This document shows, piece after piece, positions 49,903 through 57,867 of a stretch of 64,000 nt of DNA. Source of the stretch: CAZRHH01 sp964599885. Its GTDB lineage: Bacteria > Chloroflexota > Dehalococcoidia > DSTF01 > JACRBR01. Each line of letters starts with the position of its first letter. Position 1 is the first letter of the stretch. Position numbers and translations under genes: made by a program. The stretch covers positions 1 through 64,000 of the forward strand of contig CAZRHH010000012.1 in NCBI GenBank assembly GCA_964599885.1, given 5' to 3'. The notes beneath the pieces were generated by a model. That model did no database searches, had not been told where the DNA came from, and was given only the letters and a program-made list of their open reading frames with translations.

Positions 49903-51833
49903 GGCTGCTGCCCCACAGGCGCGGTCGCCGCGGTGTCGACACGCAGCGGCCGGTGGAAGTAGTAGTCCATGATCTTCGACCCGAGCGGCGCCGCGTCGAG
50001 CGCGCCGACGCCGCGTTCGAGGAACACCGTGACTGCGATCTCGGGCGCCTCGGCCGGGGCGAAGCCGCTGTACCATGCGTGCGTCTCGTACTGGCCGTTC
50101 GCGAACCGCGGGCCGAACTCGGCCGTGCCCGTCTTGCCGCCAACCTGGACGCCGGGCACAGCGCCCTCTTTCGCCGAACCCCACGATACGGCCTGCGTCA
50201 TCGCTTCCCGCACGATCGCGAAGTTCTCCGCGTTGATCGGGATCTGGCTCTCGATCTTCGGCTCGTTCGCGACGATCACGTGGCCTTCAGCGTCGCGCAC
50301 TTCGCGCACGACACGCGGCGTCAGCAGCTTCCCGCCGTTCGCGACGGCCGCCACGACGCGCACCATCTGGATCGGCGTCGCGGCGAGAAATCCCTGGCCG
50401 ATGCCCATGTTGTACGTGTCACCGAGCGTCCACACCTCGTCCCACGTCTCCATCTTCCACTCGGGATCCGGCACGTTGCCCGGCGCTTCGCCCGCGATGT
50501 CGATGCCGGTTTCGCGGCCTAGGCCGAACATCCGCGTGTAGTCCGCCAGTCTGTCGATGCCGAGGCCGTCGAAGTTGTTGCCGTACTCGTGATAGCCGCC
50601 CGCGAGGTAGTAGAAGTAGACGTCCGACGACATCGCGATGCCGCCGTAGAAGTTCAGCGCACCGTGTACCATCCAGTCCCGGAACGTGTAGATCACCGAC
50701 GGATCGTACTGATTCGGCACGTTGATGAAGCCGTTGCTGACGATCGTCGTCGACGGCACGGCGACGCCCTCTTGCAGCGCCGCAGCACCCGTGATCTGCT
50801 TGAAGATCGAGCCCGGGGCATACTGCTCGGAAAGCGCGTGGTTAACGAGCGGCTTCTTCGGATCCTCGAGGTACTGCTCGAGCTTGTCCTCGTCGATCTT
50901 GCCGGAAAGTACGTTGTTGTCGTACATCGGCAACGACACCAGCGCGAGCACTTCGCCGGTGTTGACGTCCATCACGATCGCCGCCGCCTGGCCGCCTTTC
51001 GCCGCCGCTTGCGTCAGCTCGGTGACCTTCTTCTGCAGATCGAGATCGATCGACAGCACCAGATCGTTGCCCGGCGTTGCGGCCTCCTGGCTGAGCAGCC
51101 GGATCTCGCGCCCGGACGCGTCCTTCTCGATTTGACGCGTGCCCATCTCGCCGCGCAGATACTCTTCGTACTCCGCCTCGACGCCGGCTTTGCCGATGCG
51201 GTCGCTGGCGAGGTAACCGTCGTCCTTGAGCAGCGCGAAGTCTTCTTCGTCGACGCGCCCGGTATAGCCAAGCAGCGTCGAAAGCAGCTCGCCGCCCGTG
51301 TAATGCCGCACCGGCTGGACAACAACCTGCACGCCCGGCATCTCGGCGAGCTGCTCGCGGACGCGGAACGCGCCTTCCTTATCGAGGCCGTCTCTGACGA
51401 TCACCGGCGTGAACGGATCGTTCGATTGCCGCGCCGCCTCGATCCGCAGCGTCGTCTCGAGCGCGGGCACACCGAGTAACGCTTCGACGGCTCCGGCGAT
51501 TTCGAGCGTGCGCTCCTTCGGAATGTCCGCCGCGACGACGGCAGCCGCGAAGCTCGGCACGTTCTCGACGACGGGCACCCCGTTGCGGTCATAGATCAGC
51601 CCGCGCGACGGGGTCACCGGCTCGACGCGTAGCTGATTCAGTTCGGCGCGCTGCTCAAACTCGGCGCCGTTCAGCAACTGCAGCCGCGCGAGTTGTACCG
51701 TCAGCACGCCGAACGCCAGCAGCACCATCAAGCGCAGAAATGTGAGCTTGACGCCGATCTGTTCTTTGGGGTCGGCGGTCTCGACGTTCTCCGAACGCCA
51801 CCGCCGCCGCCTGCCCGTGCTGAGGATCCCCAA
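49899..51833 (-). CDS. mrdA: Penicillin-binding protein 2 (elongation transpeptidase)
   Basis: A 644-aa class B PBP. N-terminal helix (about 31-50), a PBP-dimer domain (PSRGLIYDRNGVPVVENVPS, 75-94), and a transpeptidase domain with SxxK at Ser342-Lys345 (APGSIFKQ), SxD at Ser402-Asp404 (MSSDVYFYY, as in other PBP2s) and KTGT (GGKTGTAEFG). It cross-links side-wall peptidoglycan with RodA. The start is TTG at 51833 with AGGAAGCG upstream. Third of the mreC-mreD-mrdA-rodA run. Confidence 0.94.
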   Translation of the reverse strand: MGILSTGRRRRWRSENVETADPKEQIGVKLTFLRLMVLLAFGVLTVQLARLQLLNGAEFEQRAELNQLRVEPVTPSRGLIYDRNGVPVVENVPSFAAAVVAADIPKERTLEIAGAVEALLGVPALETTLRIEAARQSNDPFTPVIVRDGLDKEGAFRVREQLAEMPGVQVVVQPVRHYTGGELLSTLLGYTGRVDEEDFALLKDDGYLASDRIGKAGVEAEYEEYLRGEMGTRQIEKDASGREIRLLSQEAATPGNDLVLSIDLDLQKKVTELTQAAAKGGQAAAIVMDVNTGEVLALVSLPMYDNNVLSGKIDEDKLEQYLEDPKKPLVNHALSEQYAPGSIFKQITGAAALQEGVAVPSTTIVSNGFINVPNQYDPSVIYTFRDWMVHGALNFYGGIAMSSDVYFYYLAGGYHEYGNNFDGLGIDRLADYTRMFGLGRETGIDIAGEAPGNVPDPEWKMETWDEVWTLGDTYNMGIGQGFLAATPIQMVRVVAAVANGGKLLTPRVVREVRDAEGHVIVANEPKIESQIPINAENFAIVREAMTQAVSWGSAKEGAVPGVQVGGKTGTAEFGPRFANGQYETHAWYSGFAPAEAPEIAVTVFLERGVGALDAAPLGSKIMDYYFHRPLRVDTAATAPVGQQP

Positions 51834-51892
51834 TGCGCTTCCTGCGTCCCGTTACACCGCGACGGTATACCGCCGCGCTACTCCGTCATTTG

Positions 51893-52396
51893 CTAATACG
51901 AGAGTCTGCGGCGCGTGTCTTGCGGCTTCGCGAACCGCATCAGCACGTACACCGGCGGCGTAATCGCGAGATTGACGATCGTCGCCGGCAGCACAGCCTT
52001 CATCAACCCGTTCTCGGGATCGAACACGCCACCCGTCGCCATCACGCCGGCGAGGAGAATCGATTCGTACACCAACGTTGCACCCGCAACCAGCGCCAGC
52101 ACGAGCACCGCGTTGCTGTGGATGACGTGCAACTCGCGCACGGCGCCGAACAGCGCGATCGGCACGATCAACGCCAGCAGCACCAGTCCAGGCGTCTGCA
52201 GCCCGACGAAGCCCGACGTGATGCCGGCGACGGCTACCATCGGCAGCACGTCGTCGAGGCCGCGCACGACGACCCACGCGACGAGCAGCACGAGCATCAA
52301 GTTCGGCGCTACGCCGAGTACGTGAAACTGCTCGACCGATGACGCCTGGAACAGCGCGAGGAAGCACGCGAACCCGCCGCCGAACCAGTATCTCAT
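51893..52396 (-). CDS. mreD: Rod shape-determining protein MreD
   Basis: A 167-aa hydrophobic protein with five to six helices, matching MreD in length and pattern (VAPNLMLVLLVAWVVVRG near the N-terminus, TIVNLAITPPVYVLMRF near the end). It is part of the membrane complex with MreC. The ATG at 52396 overlaps the mreC stop (ATGA). Confidence 0.88.
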   Translation of the reverse strand: MRYWFGGGFACFLALFQASSVEQFHVLGVAPNLMLVLLVAWVVVRGLDDVLPMVAVAGITSGFVGLQTPGLVLLALIVPIALFGAVRELHVIHSNAVLVLALVAGATLVYESILLAGVMATGGVFDPENGLMKAVLPATIVNLAITPPVYVLMRFAKPQDTRRRLSY

Positions 52397-53217
52397 GGCT
52401 TCTCCAGGGTCGTCGGCTCGAAGCTCGTTAGCACGAGTACGTTTTCGAGATCCGTCAGGCTGGCGAGATGATCGACGTGGACCGACTGAAACAGATCTTG
52501 CTCCGTCTTCTGGACCTGCGACACACGCCCGACGACAACGCCGGCCGGGTAACCGCCGCCCACACCCGACGTGATGACGAAGTCGCCTTCCTTCACGACC
52601 GCCCCTTGCCCGACGAACTCCATCACGAGATCGCCACCGTAGTTGCCGGCGACGACGCCCTCGGCGCGCGACTCTTGCACCATGGCGCTGACGGCGCTCT
52701 TCGGATCGGTGATCAGCGTGACCCACGCGTAATCGTCGAACGTCCGCGTGATCGTGCCGACGAGGCTGCGGCCCTCCGTCACGACGATCATCCCTTCGCG
52801 CACGCCGTCGGCGCGGCCGGCGTTGATGCCCACCATCGATCGCACGTTGCTCGAATCGCGCGCGATCACAGACGACGTGAGGAACGTGTCGCTGGGGAAC
52901 TGTCCGCGCACTTCCGTCAGGTCTTCGAGGTTCTTCAGCTTGATCGAATCTTCTCGCGCCAGCGCCAGGTCGTTGGTCAGGCGCTCATTTTCGGCGCGGA
53001 GATCCTTGTTTTCGGTTGAAAGCCCGTTGGCGTCGGTGATGTTGTTGACCCAGTCGGCGACCGGGCGCGTCGTGTCGCGCATCAGCGCCGACATCGGTTC
53101 CGTTACGTTAAGTGTGAGATTCTCGACCGGATCGAGGACGGTCAGACGGCTCATCGTCATCAGGACGAACGCGGCGATTCCGATGAAGCCCGTCCAGGCC
53201 AGCGTCCGTGCGGTCAT
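52393..53217 (-). CDS. mreC: Rod shape-determining protein MreC
   Basis: A 274-aa protein from ATG 53217: one N-terminal helix (LAWTGFIGIAAFVLMTMSR), a coiled coil (LSTENKDLRAENERLTNDLA, about 68-87), then the MreC beta domains (TSSVIARDSSNVRSMVGINA, DGVREGMIVVTEGRSLVGTI, GDFVITSGVGGGYPAGVVVG). It organises PBP2/RodA outside the membrane. An alternative ATG at 53283 would add 22 residues; a TATACT box at 53313-53308 sits 24 nt before it. mreB does not precede it; mogA does. Confidence 0.92.
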   Translation of the reverse strand: MTARTLAWTGFIGIAAFVLMTMSRLTVLDPVENLTLNVTEPMSALMRDTTRPVADWVNNITDANGLSTENKDLRAENERLTNDLALAREDSIKLKNLEDLTEVRGQFPSDTFLTSSVIARDSSNVRSMVGINAGRADGVREGMIVVTEGRSLVGTITRTFDDYAWVTLITDPKSAVSAMVQESRAEGVVAGNYGGDLVMEFVGQGAVVKEGDFVITSGVGGGYPAGVVVGRVSQVQKTEQDLFQSVHVDHLASLTDLENVLVLTSFEPTTLEKP

Positions 53218-53379
53218 CGACAGCTTCCCCGCCGCAGGCAACGGACAATGCGCACGCGGTAGGCGTGTCACTGCTCCGCGCATAAAGAGTCATGTGAAAT
53301 CCGGACGAGTATAGCCCAACAATGCGCCACGTGCGACACGCGATCGCAGCAGTATCTGTTACAAACGCGGATACGCCCG

Positions 53380-53868
53380 TTAGCGCGCCGGCGGGTGATC
53401 GGTCACGCCGTGCAGCAGATCGATCGCGTGCGGCAGCACATCGAGCACCGCGCCCAGACTTTCGCGCGCGCCCTTCTCGCTGCCTGGCAGGTTGATGATC
53501 AGCGTTTGGCCCCGCACGACAGCCACCGCGCGGCTCAGCATCGCCTTCGGCGTGTGGCGCATGCCCTCCGCGCGCATCGCTTCGGCGATCCCCGGCGCGA
53601 CGCGTTCGGCGACGTCCATTGTCGCTTCCGGCGTTATGTCGCGCGCAGATAGCCCCGTGCCGCCCGTCGTCACGATCAAGTCGATGTCGCCGGCGTCACA
53701 CCACTCGCGCAGTTTCGCAGCGATGACGTCGCGTTCGTCCGGGACGATCTCGTATCGCAGCGCCTCCCCACCGGCTCCCACGATCATCCCGCGGATCGCG
53801 TCACCGCTCGTGTCGGCGCGCTCACCGCGGTTACCGGCGTCGCTGATCGTCAATATCCCCACGCGCAT
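53380..53868 (-). CDS. mogA: MoaB/MogA-family molybdopterin adenylyltransferase
   Basis: A 162-aa protein with the MoaB/Mog fold: MRVGILTISDAGNRGERADTS at the start, DLIVTTGGTGLSARDITPEA (the GGTG molybdopterin loop) and INLPGSEKGARESL (PGSxxG). It adenylylates molybdopterin before metal insertion. The ATG at 53868 follows AGGATGGCG; an ATG 9 nt upstream is possible. No other Mo-cofactor genes are near. Confidence 0.92.
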   Translation of the reverse strand: MRVGILTISDAGNRGERADTSGDAIRGMIVGAGGEALRYEIVPDERDVIAAKLREWCDAGDIDLIVTTGGTGLSARDITPEATMDVAERVAPGIAEAMRAEGMRHTPKAMLSRAVAVVRGQTLIINLPGSEKGARESLGAVLDVLPHAIDLLHGVTDHPPAR

Positions 53869-54000
53869 CGTCGCCATCCTATCAGCCTGCAAACGCAGTA
53901 GCGCAACCAACCAGACACCAAACACCAGTCATCGAGGCACGATAGCGAGCGTCCGTAGCGGCACCGTGTAACAATGTGGGAAACTATTTTGTGTAAGCGC

Positions 54001-54028
54001 TTGACATCACTAAGTTCAATGGTAATCT
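54001..54028 (+). promoter_or_regulatory. Promoter of the dcw (mraZ) operon
   Basis: -35 TTGACA (54001-54006), 16-nt spacer, -10 TAATCT (54023-54028). The predicted start site lies near 54035, inside the MraZ operator. The leader to the mraZ TTG at 54099 is about 65 nt. Confidence 0.7.
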
Positions 54029-54029
54029 A

Positions 54030-54044
54030 TGGGAGTTCGTGGGA
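54030..54044 (+). promoter_or_regulatory. MraZ operator: two TGGGA boxes 10 bp apart
   Basis: TGGGA (54030-54034), five bases, TGGGA (54040-54044), directly downstream of the -10 box. MraZ is known to bind direct TGGGN repeats with 5-nt spacing and to repress its own operon. A third TGGGA occurs at 53977-53981, upstream of the promoter and out of register. Confidence 0.7.
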
Positions 54045-54098
54045 AATCTGGCTACGGATGGACCCGATTGAGCACCCGGCAGGACAACGAACGATCCC

Positions 54099-54530
54099 TT
54101 GTACTTTCTCGGAACCTTCGACTATGCGATGGACGAGAGAGGGAGAGTGCCCCTCCCTCCCCGGTATCGCGACGCGTTCCGCGAGGGCATCGTGCTCAGC
54201 CAGGGTTCCCCGGACCCGTGCATTCGCCTCTACACGCTAACCGCGTTCGAGGAGCAGGCGCGGAGTTACACGGCACAGACAGCGATGCGGCGCAAGGGCC
54301 GCGACCTGCGCAAGATGCTCTTCTCGACATCGCATCACGCGCAACTGGACGCGCAGAACCGGCTGCTGATCCCGGGCGCGCTACGCGAGTTCGCCGGGCT
54401 TTCGGGCAAGGTGCTGCTGGTGGGGACAGGCGAATGGCTGGAACTGTGGGCGCCCGAAACATACGAATCGGAGATGTCGCGCATCGAGGATCAGCTCGAA
54501 GCGACGCTGGAATCGATCGAGGATCGCTGA
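54099..54530 (+). CDS. mraZ: Transcriptional regulator MraZ
   Basis: A 143-aa protein with two SpoVT/AbrB-like halves: MYFLGTFDYAMDERGRVPLP with DxxGR, and AQLDAQNRLLIPGALREFAG with DxxxR. These residues form the DNA-binding ring. The start is TTG at 54099; upstream codons do not match MraZ. It represses its own operon through TGGGA boxes and is first in the dcw cluster. Its stop overlaps the rsmH ATG by 1 bp. Confidence 0.95.
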   Translation: MYFLGTFDYAMDERGRVPLPPRYRDAFREGIVLSQGSPDPCIRLYTLTAFEEQARSYTAQTAMRRKGRDLRKMLFSTSHHAQLDAQNRLLIPGALREFAGLSGKVLLVGTGEWLELWAPETYESEMSRIEDQLEATLESIEDR

Positions 54531-55465
54531 TGGCCGCGACGGCTCATGTTCCGGTGATGGTCGAAGAAGTGCTGAACGCGCTCGACGTGCGCCCGGGTGG
54601 GCGTTATGTCGATTGCACGCTCGGCGCCGCCGGCCACGCTGAGGCGATCCTCGATCGCGCGCAGCCCGGCGGCACGCTCGTCGGCATCGACGCCGACCCC
54701 GCGGCCATCGGCCGCGCCCGCGAACGCCTCGCGCACTTCGGCGACAGCGTGCAACTGGTCAACGACAACTTCAGCAACGTCGGCGAGATCTGCCGGCAAC
54801 TGGAGTTCTTTCCCGTCAACGGCGTGCTGATGGACCTCGGGCTGTCGTCCGATCAACTCGAATCCGGCGAGGGCTTCAGTTTCCGCCGCGACACTCCGCT
54901 CGATATGCGATTCGGCGCATCCGGCGCCACTGCCGCAGACATCGTGAACACGATGAGCGAAGGCGAACTCGCCGACCTCATCTTTAAGTACGGCGAAGAT
55001 CCGGCCAGCCGCCGCATCGCCCGCCGTATCGTTCAGGCTCGTCCGATCGAGACGAGTGCACAACTCGCCAAAGCCGTCGAGCAGGCCGTGGGTAGGAGAG
55101 CCAATCTGAAAACCCACCCCGCCACCAGGACGTTTCAGGCTCTCCGCATTGCGGTGAATGGGGAACTGGATTCCCTTGCAGCCGCTCTTCCTCAGGCCTA
55201 CGGCCTGCTCGGCTTTGGGGCACGCATGGCGGTGCTCAGTTACCACTCGCTGGAGGACCGCATCGTGAAGGAATACTTCCATCGCGAGTCGCGGGACTGC
55301 ATCTGCCCGCCCGGGCTGCCGGCCTGCCAGTGCGGCCACACGGCCACACTCCGCCGCGTCACGCGCGGCGCCGTCAAGCCAGCGCTGACGGAGATCGCCG
55401 CCAATCCGCGTGCTCGCAGCGCGAAGCTCCGCGCCGCCGAACGCATCGCCGACAACGCGGCATAG
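54530..55465 (+). CDS. rsmH: 16S rRNA (cytosine1402-N4)-methyltransferase RsmH
   Basis: A 311-aa enzyme. HVPVMVEEVLNAL at the start, SAM-binding GRYVDCTLGAAGHAEAIL (about 24-41, with GAAGH where G(M/T)GGH is usual), DLGLSSDQLES, the insert domain, and RTFQALRIAVNGEL. It methylates N4 of C1402 in the 30S P site. The ATG at 54530 overlaps the mraZ stop (TGATG). Confidence 0.95.
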   Translation: MAATAHVPVMVEEVLNALDVRPGGRYVDCTLGAAGHAEAILDRAQPGGTLVGIDADPAAIGRARERLAHFGDSVQLVNDNFSNVGEICRQLEFFPVNGVLMDLGLSSDQLESGEGFSFRRDTPLDMRFGASGATAADIVNTMSEGELADLIFKYGEDPASRRIARRIVQARPIETSAQLAKAVEQAVGRRANLKTHPATRTFQALRIAVNGELDSLAAALPQAYGLLGFGARMAVLSYHSLEDRIVKEYFHRESRDCICPPGLPACQCGHTATLRRVTRGAVKPALTEIAANPRARSAKLRAAERIADNAA

Positions 55466-55473
55466 AGGCGCCA

Positions 55474-55914
55474 ATGGCAGCGCTCCATCGCCCTGCACTC
55501 CCCGCCCCGCGCCTGTTGCGCGGCCCTCGCTCGAACCGCTGGCTCGCGTTCGCCGCCGTCGCACTGGTGATCATCGCGGCACTGTTACAGGTGAACCAGT
55601 TCAGCCGCCTCACGAGCACTGGTTACGAGATCGACAGTCTCCGTCGCGAGGGCGGAGCGATGCAGGCGCAGAACCACGAACTCGCCGCCGAAGTCGCGAG
55701 CCTGTCATCGCTCGCGCGCGTCGACTGGGAAGCGCGCACGCGGTTGATGATGGAACCGGCGTCACGACGGCTGTACATCGAAGTGAACGCCGTCGCGCCG
55801 GACCAATCGCTGCCGACGCGCTATCTGCCGCCCGCCGAACCGGCGACCGATGCGCCGGCCTCAAACGACGAATCACTCTGGGAGCGCGCACTCGGCGCGC
55901 TGCCGTTTCGGTAA
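55474..55914 (+). CDS. ftsL: FtsL-like cell-division protein
   Basis: A 146-aa bitopic protein: basic cytoplasmic tail, one helix (WLAFAAVALVIIAALLQV, about 23-40), then a heptad-type stretch (YEIDSLRREGGAMQAQNHEL) and a Pro-rich C-terminus. Sequence similarity to FtsL is always weak; the position between rsmH and ftsI and the topology support the call. It would scaffold FtsW/FtsI at the septum. Confidence 0.75.
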   Translation: MAALHRPALPAPRLLRGPRSNRWLAFAAVALVIIAALLQVNQFSRLTSTGYEIDSLRREGGAMQAQNHELAAEVASLSSLARVDWEARTRLMMEPASRRLYIEVNAVAPDQSLPTRYLPPAEPATDAPASNDESLWERALGALPFR

Positions 55915-55982
55915 GTGCGCTAGCTGCGGGGTAGCGCGCCGTCCCGGGCGGCGCTCGGGTAGCTGAGGAGCTGAGGGGGAGC

Positions 55983-57716
55983 ATGTTCGGTCAGCGCGGC
56001 CGCATGAACGTGCGTCTGATGACGCTCGCGGCGATCTTCGCGATCGGCGGCGTTGGGCTGCTGTCGCGCGTGGTCTACATCCAGATCGTCCAGGTCGACG
56101 CATACAAGGCCGAAGCGCGCAACGAACACTTCGGTCAGCAGCAAATCCGCGCGCCCCGCGGCGCCATCCTCGACCGCAACGGCTTCCCGCTCGCCACGAC
56201 CGTCGACGCCTACGACATCTTCATCAACCGCGCCGACTGGCAAGACGCCGCCGTCGCGCGCAAAGCCGCCGACTTCATCGCACCGATCATCGGCCGCCAG
56301 TCCGGCGAACTCGTCAACGACGTGCGCAGCACCGACGAAGGCCTGTACCTCGCGTACGCCGGCCTCGACTTCGACGAGGGCGCCGACCTGCACGATGCCG
56401 ATGCCGTCGGGCTGCGCGTCGTGCAGACGACGAAGCGCTTCTACCCGGAAGGCGATCTCGCGTCGACGCTGCTCGGCTTCGTCGGCCGCGACCACGTCGG
56501 CCTCTCGGGTATCGAGAGCGACTTCGATACCGAACTGGGCGGCACGCCGGGCACGATCTACTTCGAGCGCGACAGCATCGGCAACCGCATCGCGCTCGGC
56601 AGCGAACGCATCGGCCAGGCGCCGGAGCCGGGCGGCGACATCCGGCTGACGATTGACCGCTACATCCAGCGCCTCGTGGAGGGCGAACTCGAAACGCACA
56701 TCGCCCGGACCGGCGCGCTCGGCGGATCGATCGTCGTCATGGATCCGAAGACGGGCGCCGTGCTGGCGATGGCCAGTCGTCCCGGCTTCCGCCTCTCCGA
56801 ACTCGACCTCAATGACCCGGATCAGGCGTTGTTCCGCAGCCGCGCCGTCACCGACGTCTACGAGCCCGGTTCGGTGTTCAAGACGCTGACGGCGGCGATG
56901 GCCATCGATCAGGGCAAAGTCTCGCCCGACAGCACCTACCTCGACACCGGCGCCGTCTTCATCGGCGCGTCGACGATCCGTAACTGGGACTTCAGCATCA
57001 ATGGCACGACGAGCGTCACCCAACTGCTGCAGCGCAGCCTCAACACCGGCGCCGTCTGGCTGGCGCAGGAAGTCGGCCCGGAGGCCTTTTATCAGTACGT
57101 GAAGAACTTCGGCATCGGCGAACCCACGCACGTCGGGCTCAGCGGCGACCCGCAGGGCCTGGTGCGCACGAACGAAGACCCGGCCTGGTCGGAAGTCGAT
57201 CTGGCCACCAACAGCTTCGGCCAGGGCATCGCGGCGTCGCCCCTGCAGGTGATCACGGCGATCGCGTCGCTGACGAACGGCGGCAAGCTGATGCGCCCCT
57301 ACGTTGTGCAGGAGATGGATACGCCGGGTGGCCAGCGCGTGTTCGAGCCCGTGGTCGTGCGTCAGGTGGTCAGCGAAGAAACCGCCAATAGCGTGGCCGA
57401 TATGATGAATCAGGTCGTCGAGGGCATCCCCGGCAATCTGGCGTCGGTGCGCGGCTATCACGTCGGCGGCAAGACCGGCACGACGACGGGCGCCACGCTT
57501 GCGGACGGCGCCGTGCTGAATGGCAACGTCGCATCGTTCATCGGCTTCGCCCCGGTCGACGACCCGCAGATGATCATGCTGGTGAAACTGGATTTCAAGG
57601 AAGACCGGCTCGGCGGCCAAGTGTCCGCGCCGGTGTTTGCCGCGCTCGCTCCAGGCATTCTCGCGTATCTGGGCGTACGGCCCGACGGCCCGCAGCTCGT
57701 CACCGTCGGCCGCTAG
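55983..57716 (+). CDS. ftsI: Division-specific penicillin-binding protein (FtsI/PBP3-type)
   Basis: A 577-aa class B PBP. Helix about 10-30, PBP-dimer domain with APRGAILDRNGFPLA (split motif RGxIxDRNG), and transpeptidase motifs SVFK (Ser297-Lys300), SLN (Ser352-Asn354) and KTGT (from Lys497). It cross-links septal peptidoglycan with FtsW. The ATG at 55983 follows GAGGGGGAGC. It lacks the PASTA repeats often seen in Gram-positive relatives. murE, which usually follows, is missing. Confidence 0.93.
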   Translation: MFGQRGRMNVRLMTLAAIFAIGGVGLLSRVVYIQIVQVDAYKAEARNEHFGQQQIRAPRGAILDRNGFPLATTVDAYDIFINRADWQDAAVARKAADFIAPIIGRQSGELVNDVRSTDEGLYLAYAGLDFDEGADLHDADAVGLRVVQTTKRFYPEGDLASTLLGFVGRDHVGLSGIESDFDTELGGTPGTIYFERDSIGNRIALGSERIGQAPEPGGDIRLTIDRYIQRLVEGELETHIARTGALGGSIVVMDPKTGAVLAMASRPGFRLSELDLNDPDQALFRSRAVTDVYEPGSVFKTLTAAMAIDQGKVSPDSTYLDTGAVFIGASTIRNWDFSINGTTSVTQLLQRSLNTGAVWLAQEVGPEAFYQYVKNFGIGEPTHVGLSGDPQGLVRTNEDPAWSEVDLATNSFGQGIAASPLQVITAIASLTNGGKLMRPYVVQEMDTPGGQRVFEPVVVRQVVSEETANSVADMMNQVVEGIPGNLASVRGYHVGGKTGTTTGATLADGAVLNGNVASFIGFAPVDDPQMIMLVKLDFKEDRLGGQVSAPVFAALAPGILAYLGVRPDGPQLVTVGR

Positions 57717-57724
57717 CGCGACGA

Positions 57725-57828
57725 GAACCTGGAACCCAGAAACCTAGAACCCAGGGTCCAGGCGAAAATAAAGAGAGCGGAGCGTGGAGTTCTGCTGACC
57801 GGTTCTAGGTTTCAAGGTTTTGGGTTCT
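57725..57828. repeat. Inverted pair of period-7 repeats (GAACCTA-type) between ftsI and murF
   Basis: Left arm words GAACCTG, GAACCCA, GAAACCT, AGAACCC (57725-57752). Right arm words GGTTCTA, GGTTTCA, AGGTTTT, GGGTTCT (57801-57828). A perfect 13-bp stem can form between GAAACCTAGAACC (57739-57751) and GGTTCTAGGTTTC (57801-57813). It sits where murE would be expected in the dcw cluster. Confidence 0.8.
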
Positions 57829-57867
57829 GCGCCGCGAGGCGCAACCGGAGGCAGGCCGGTACCGCCC

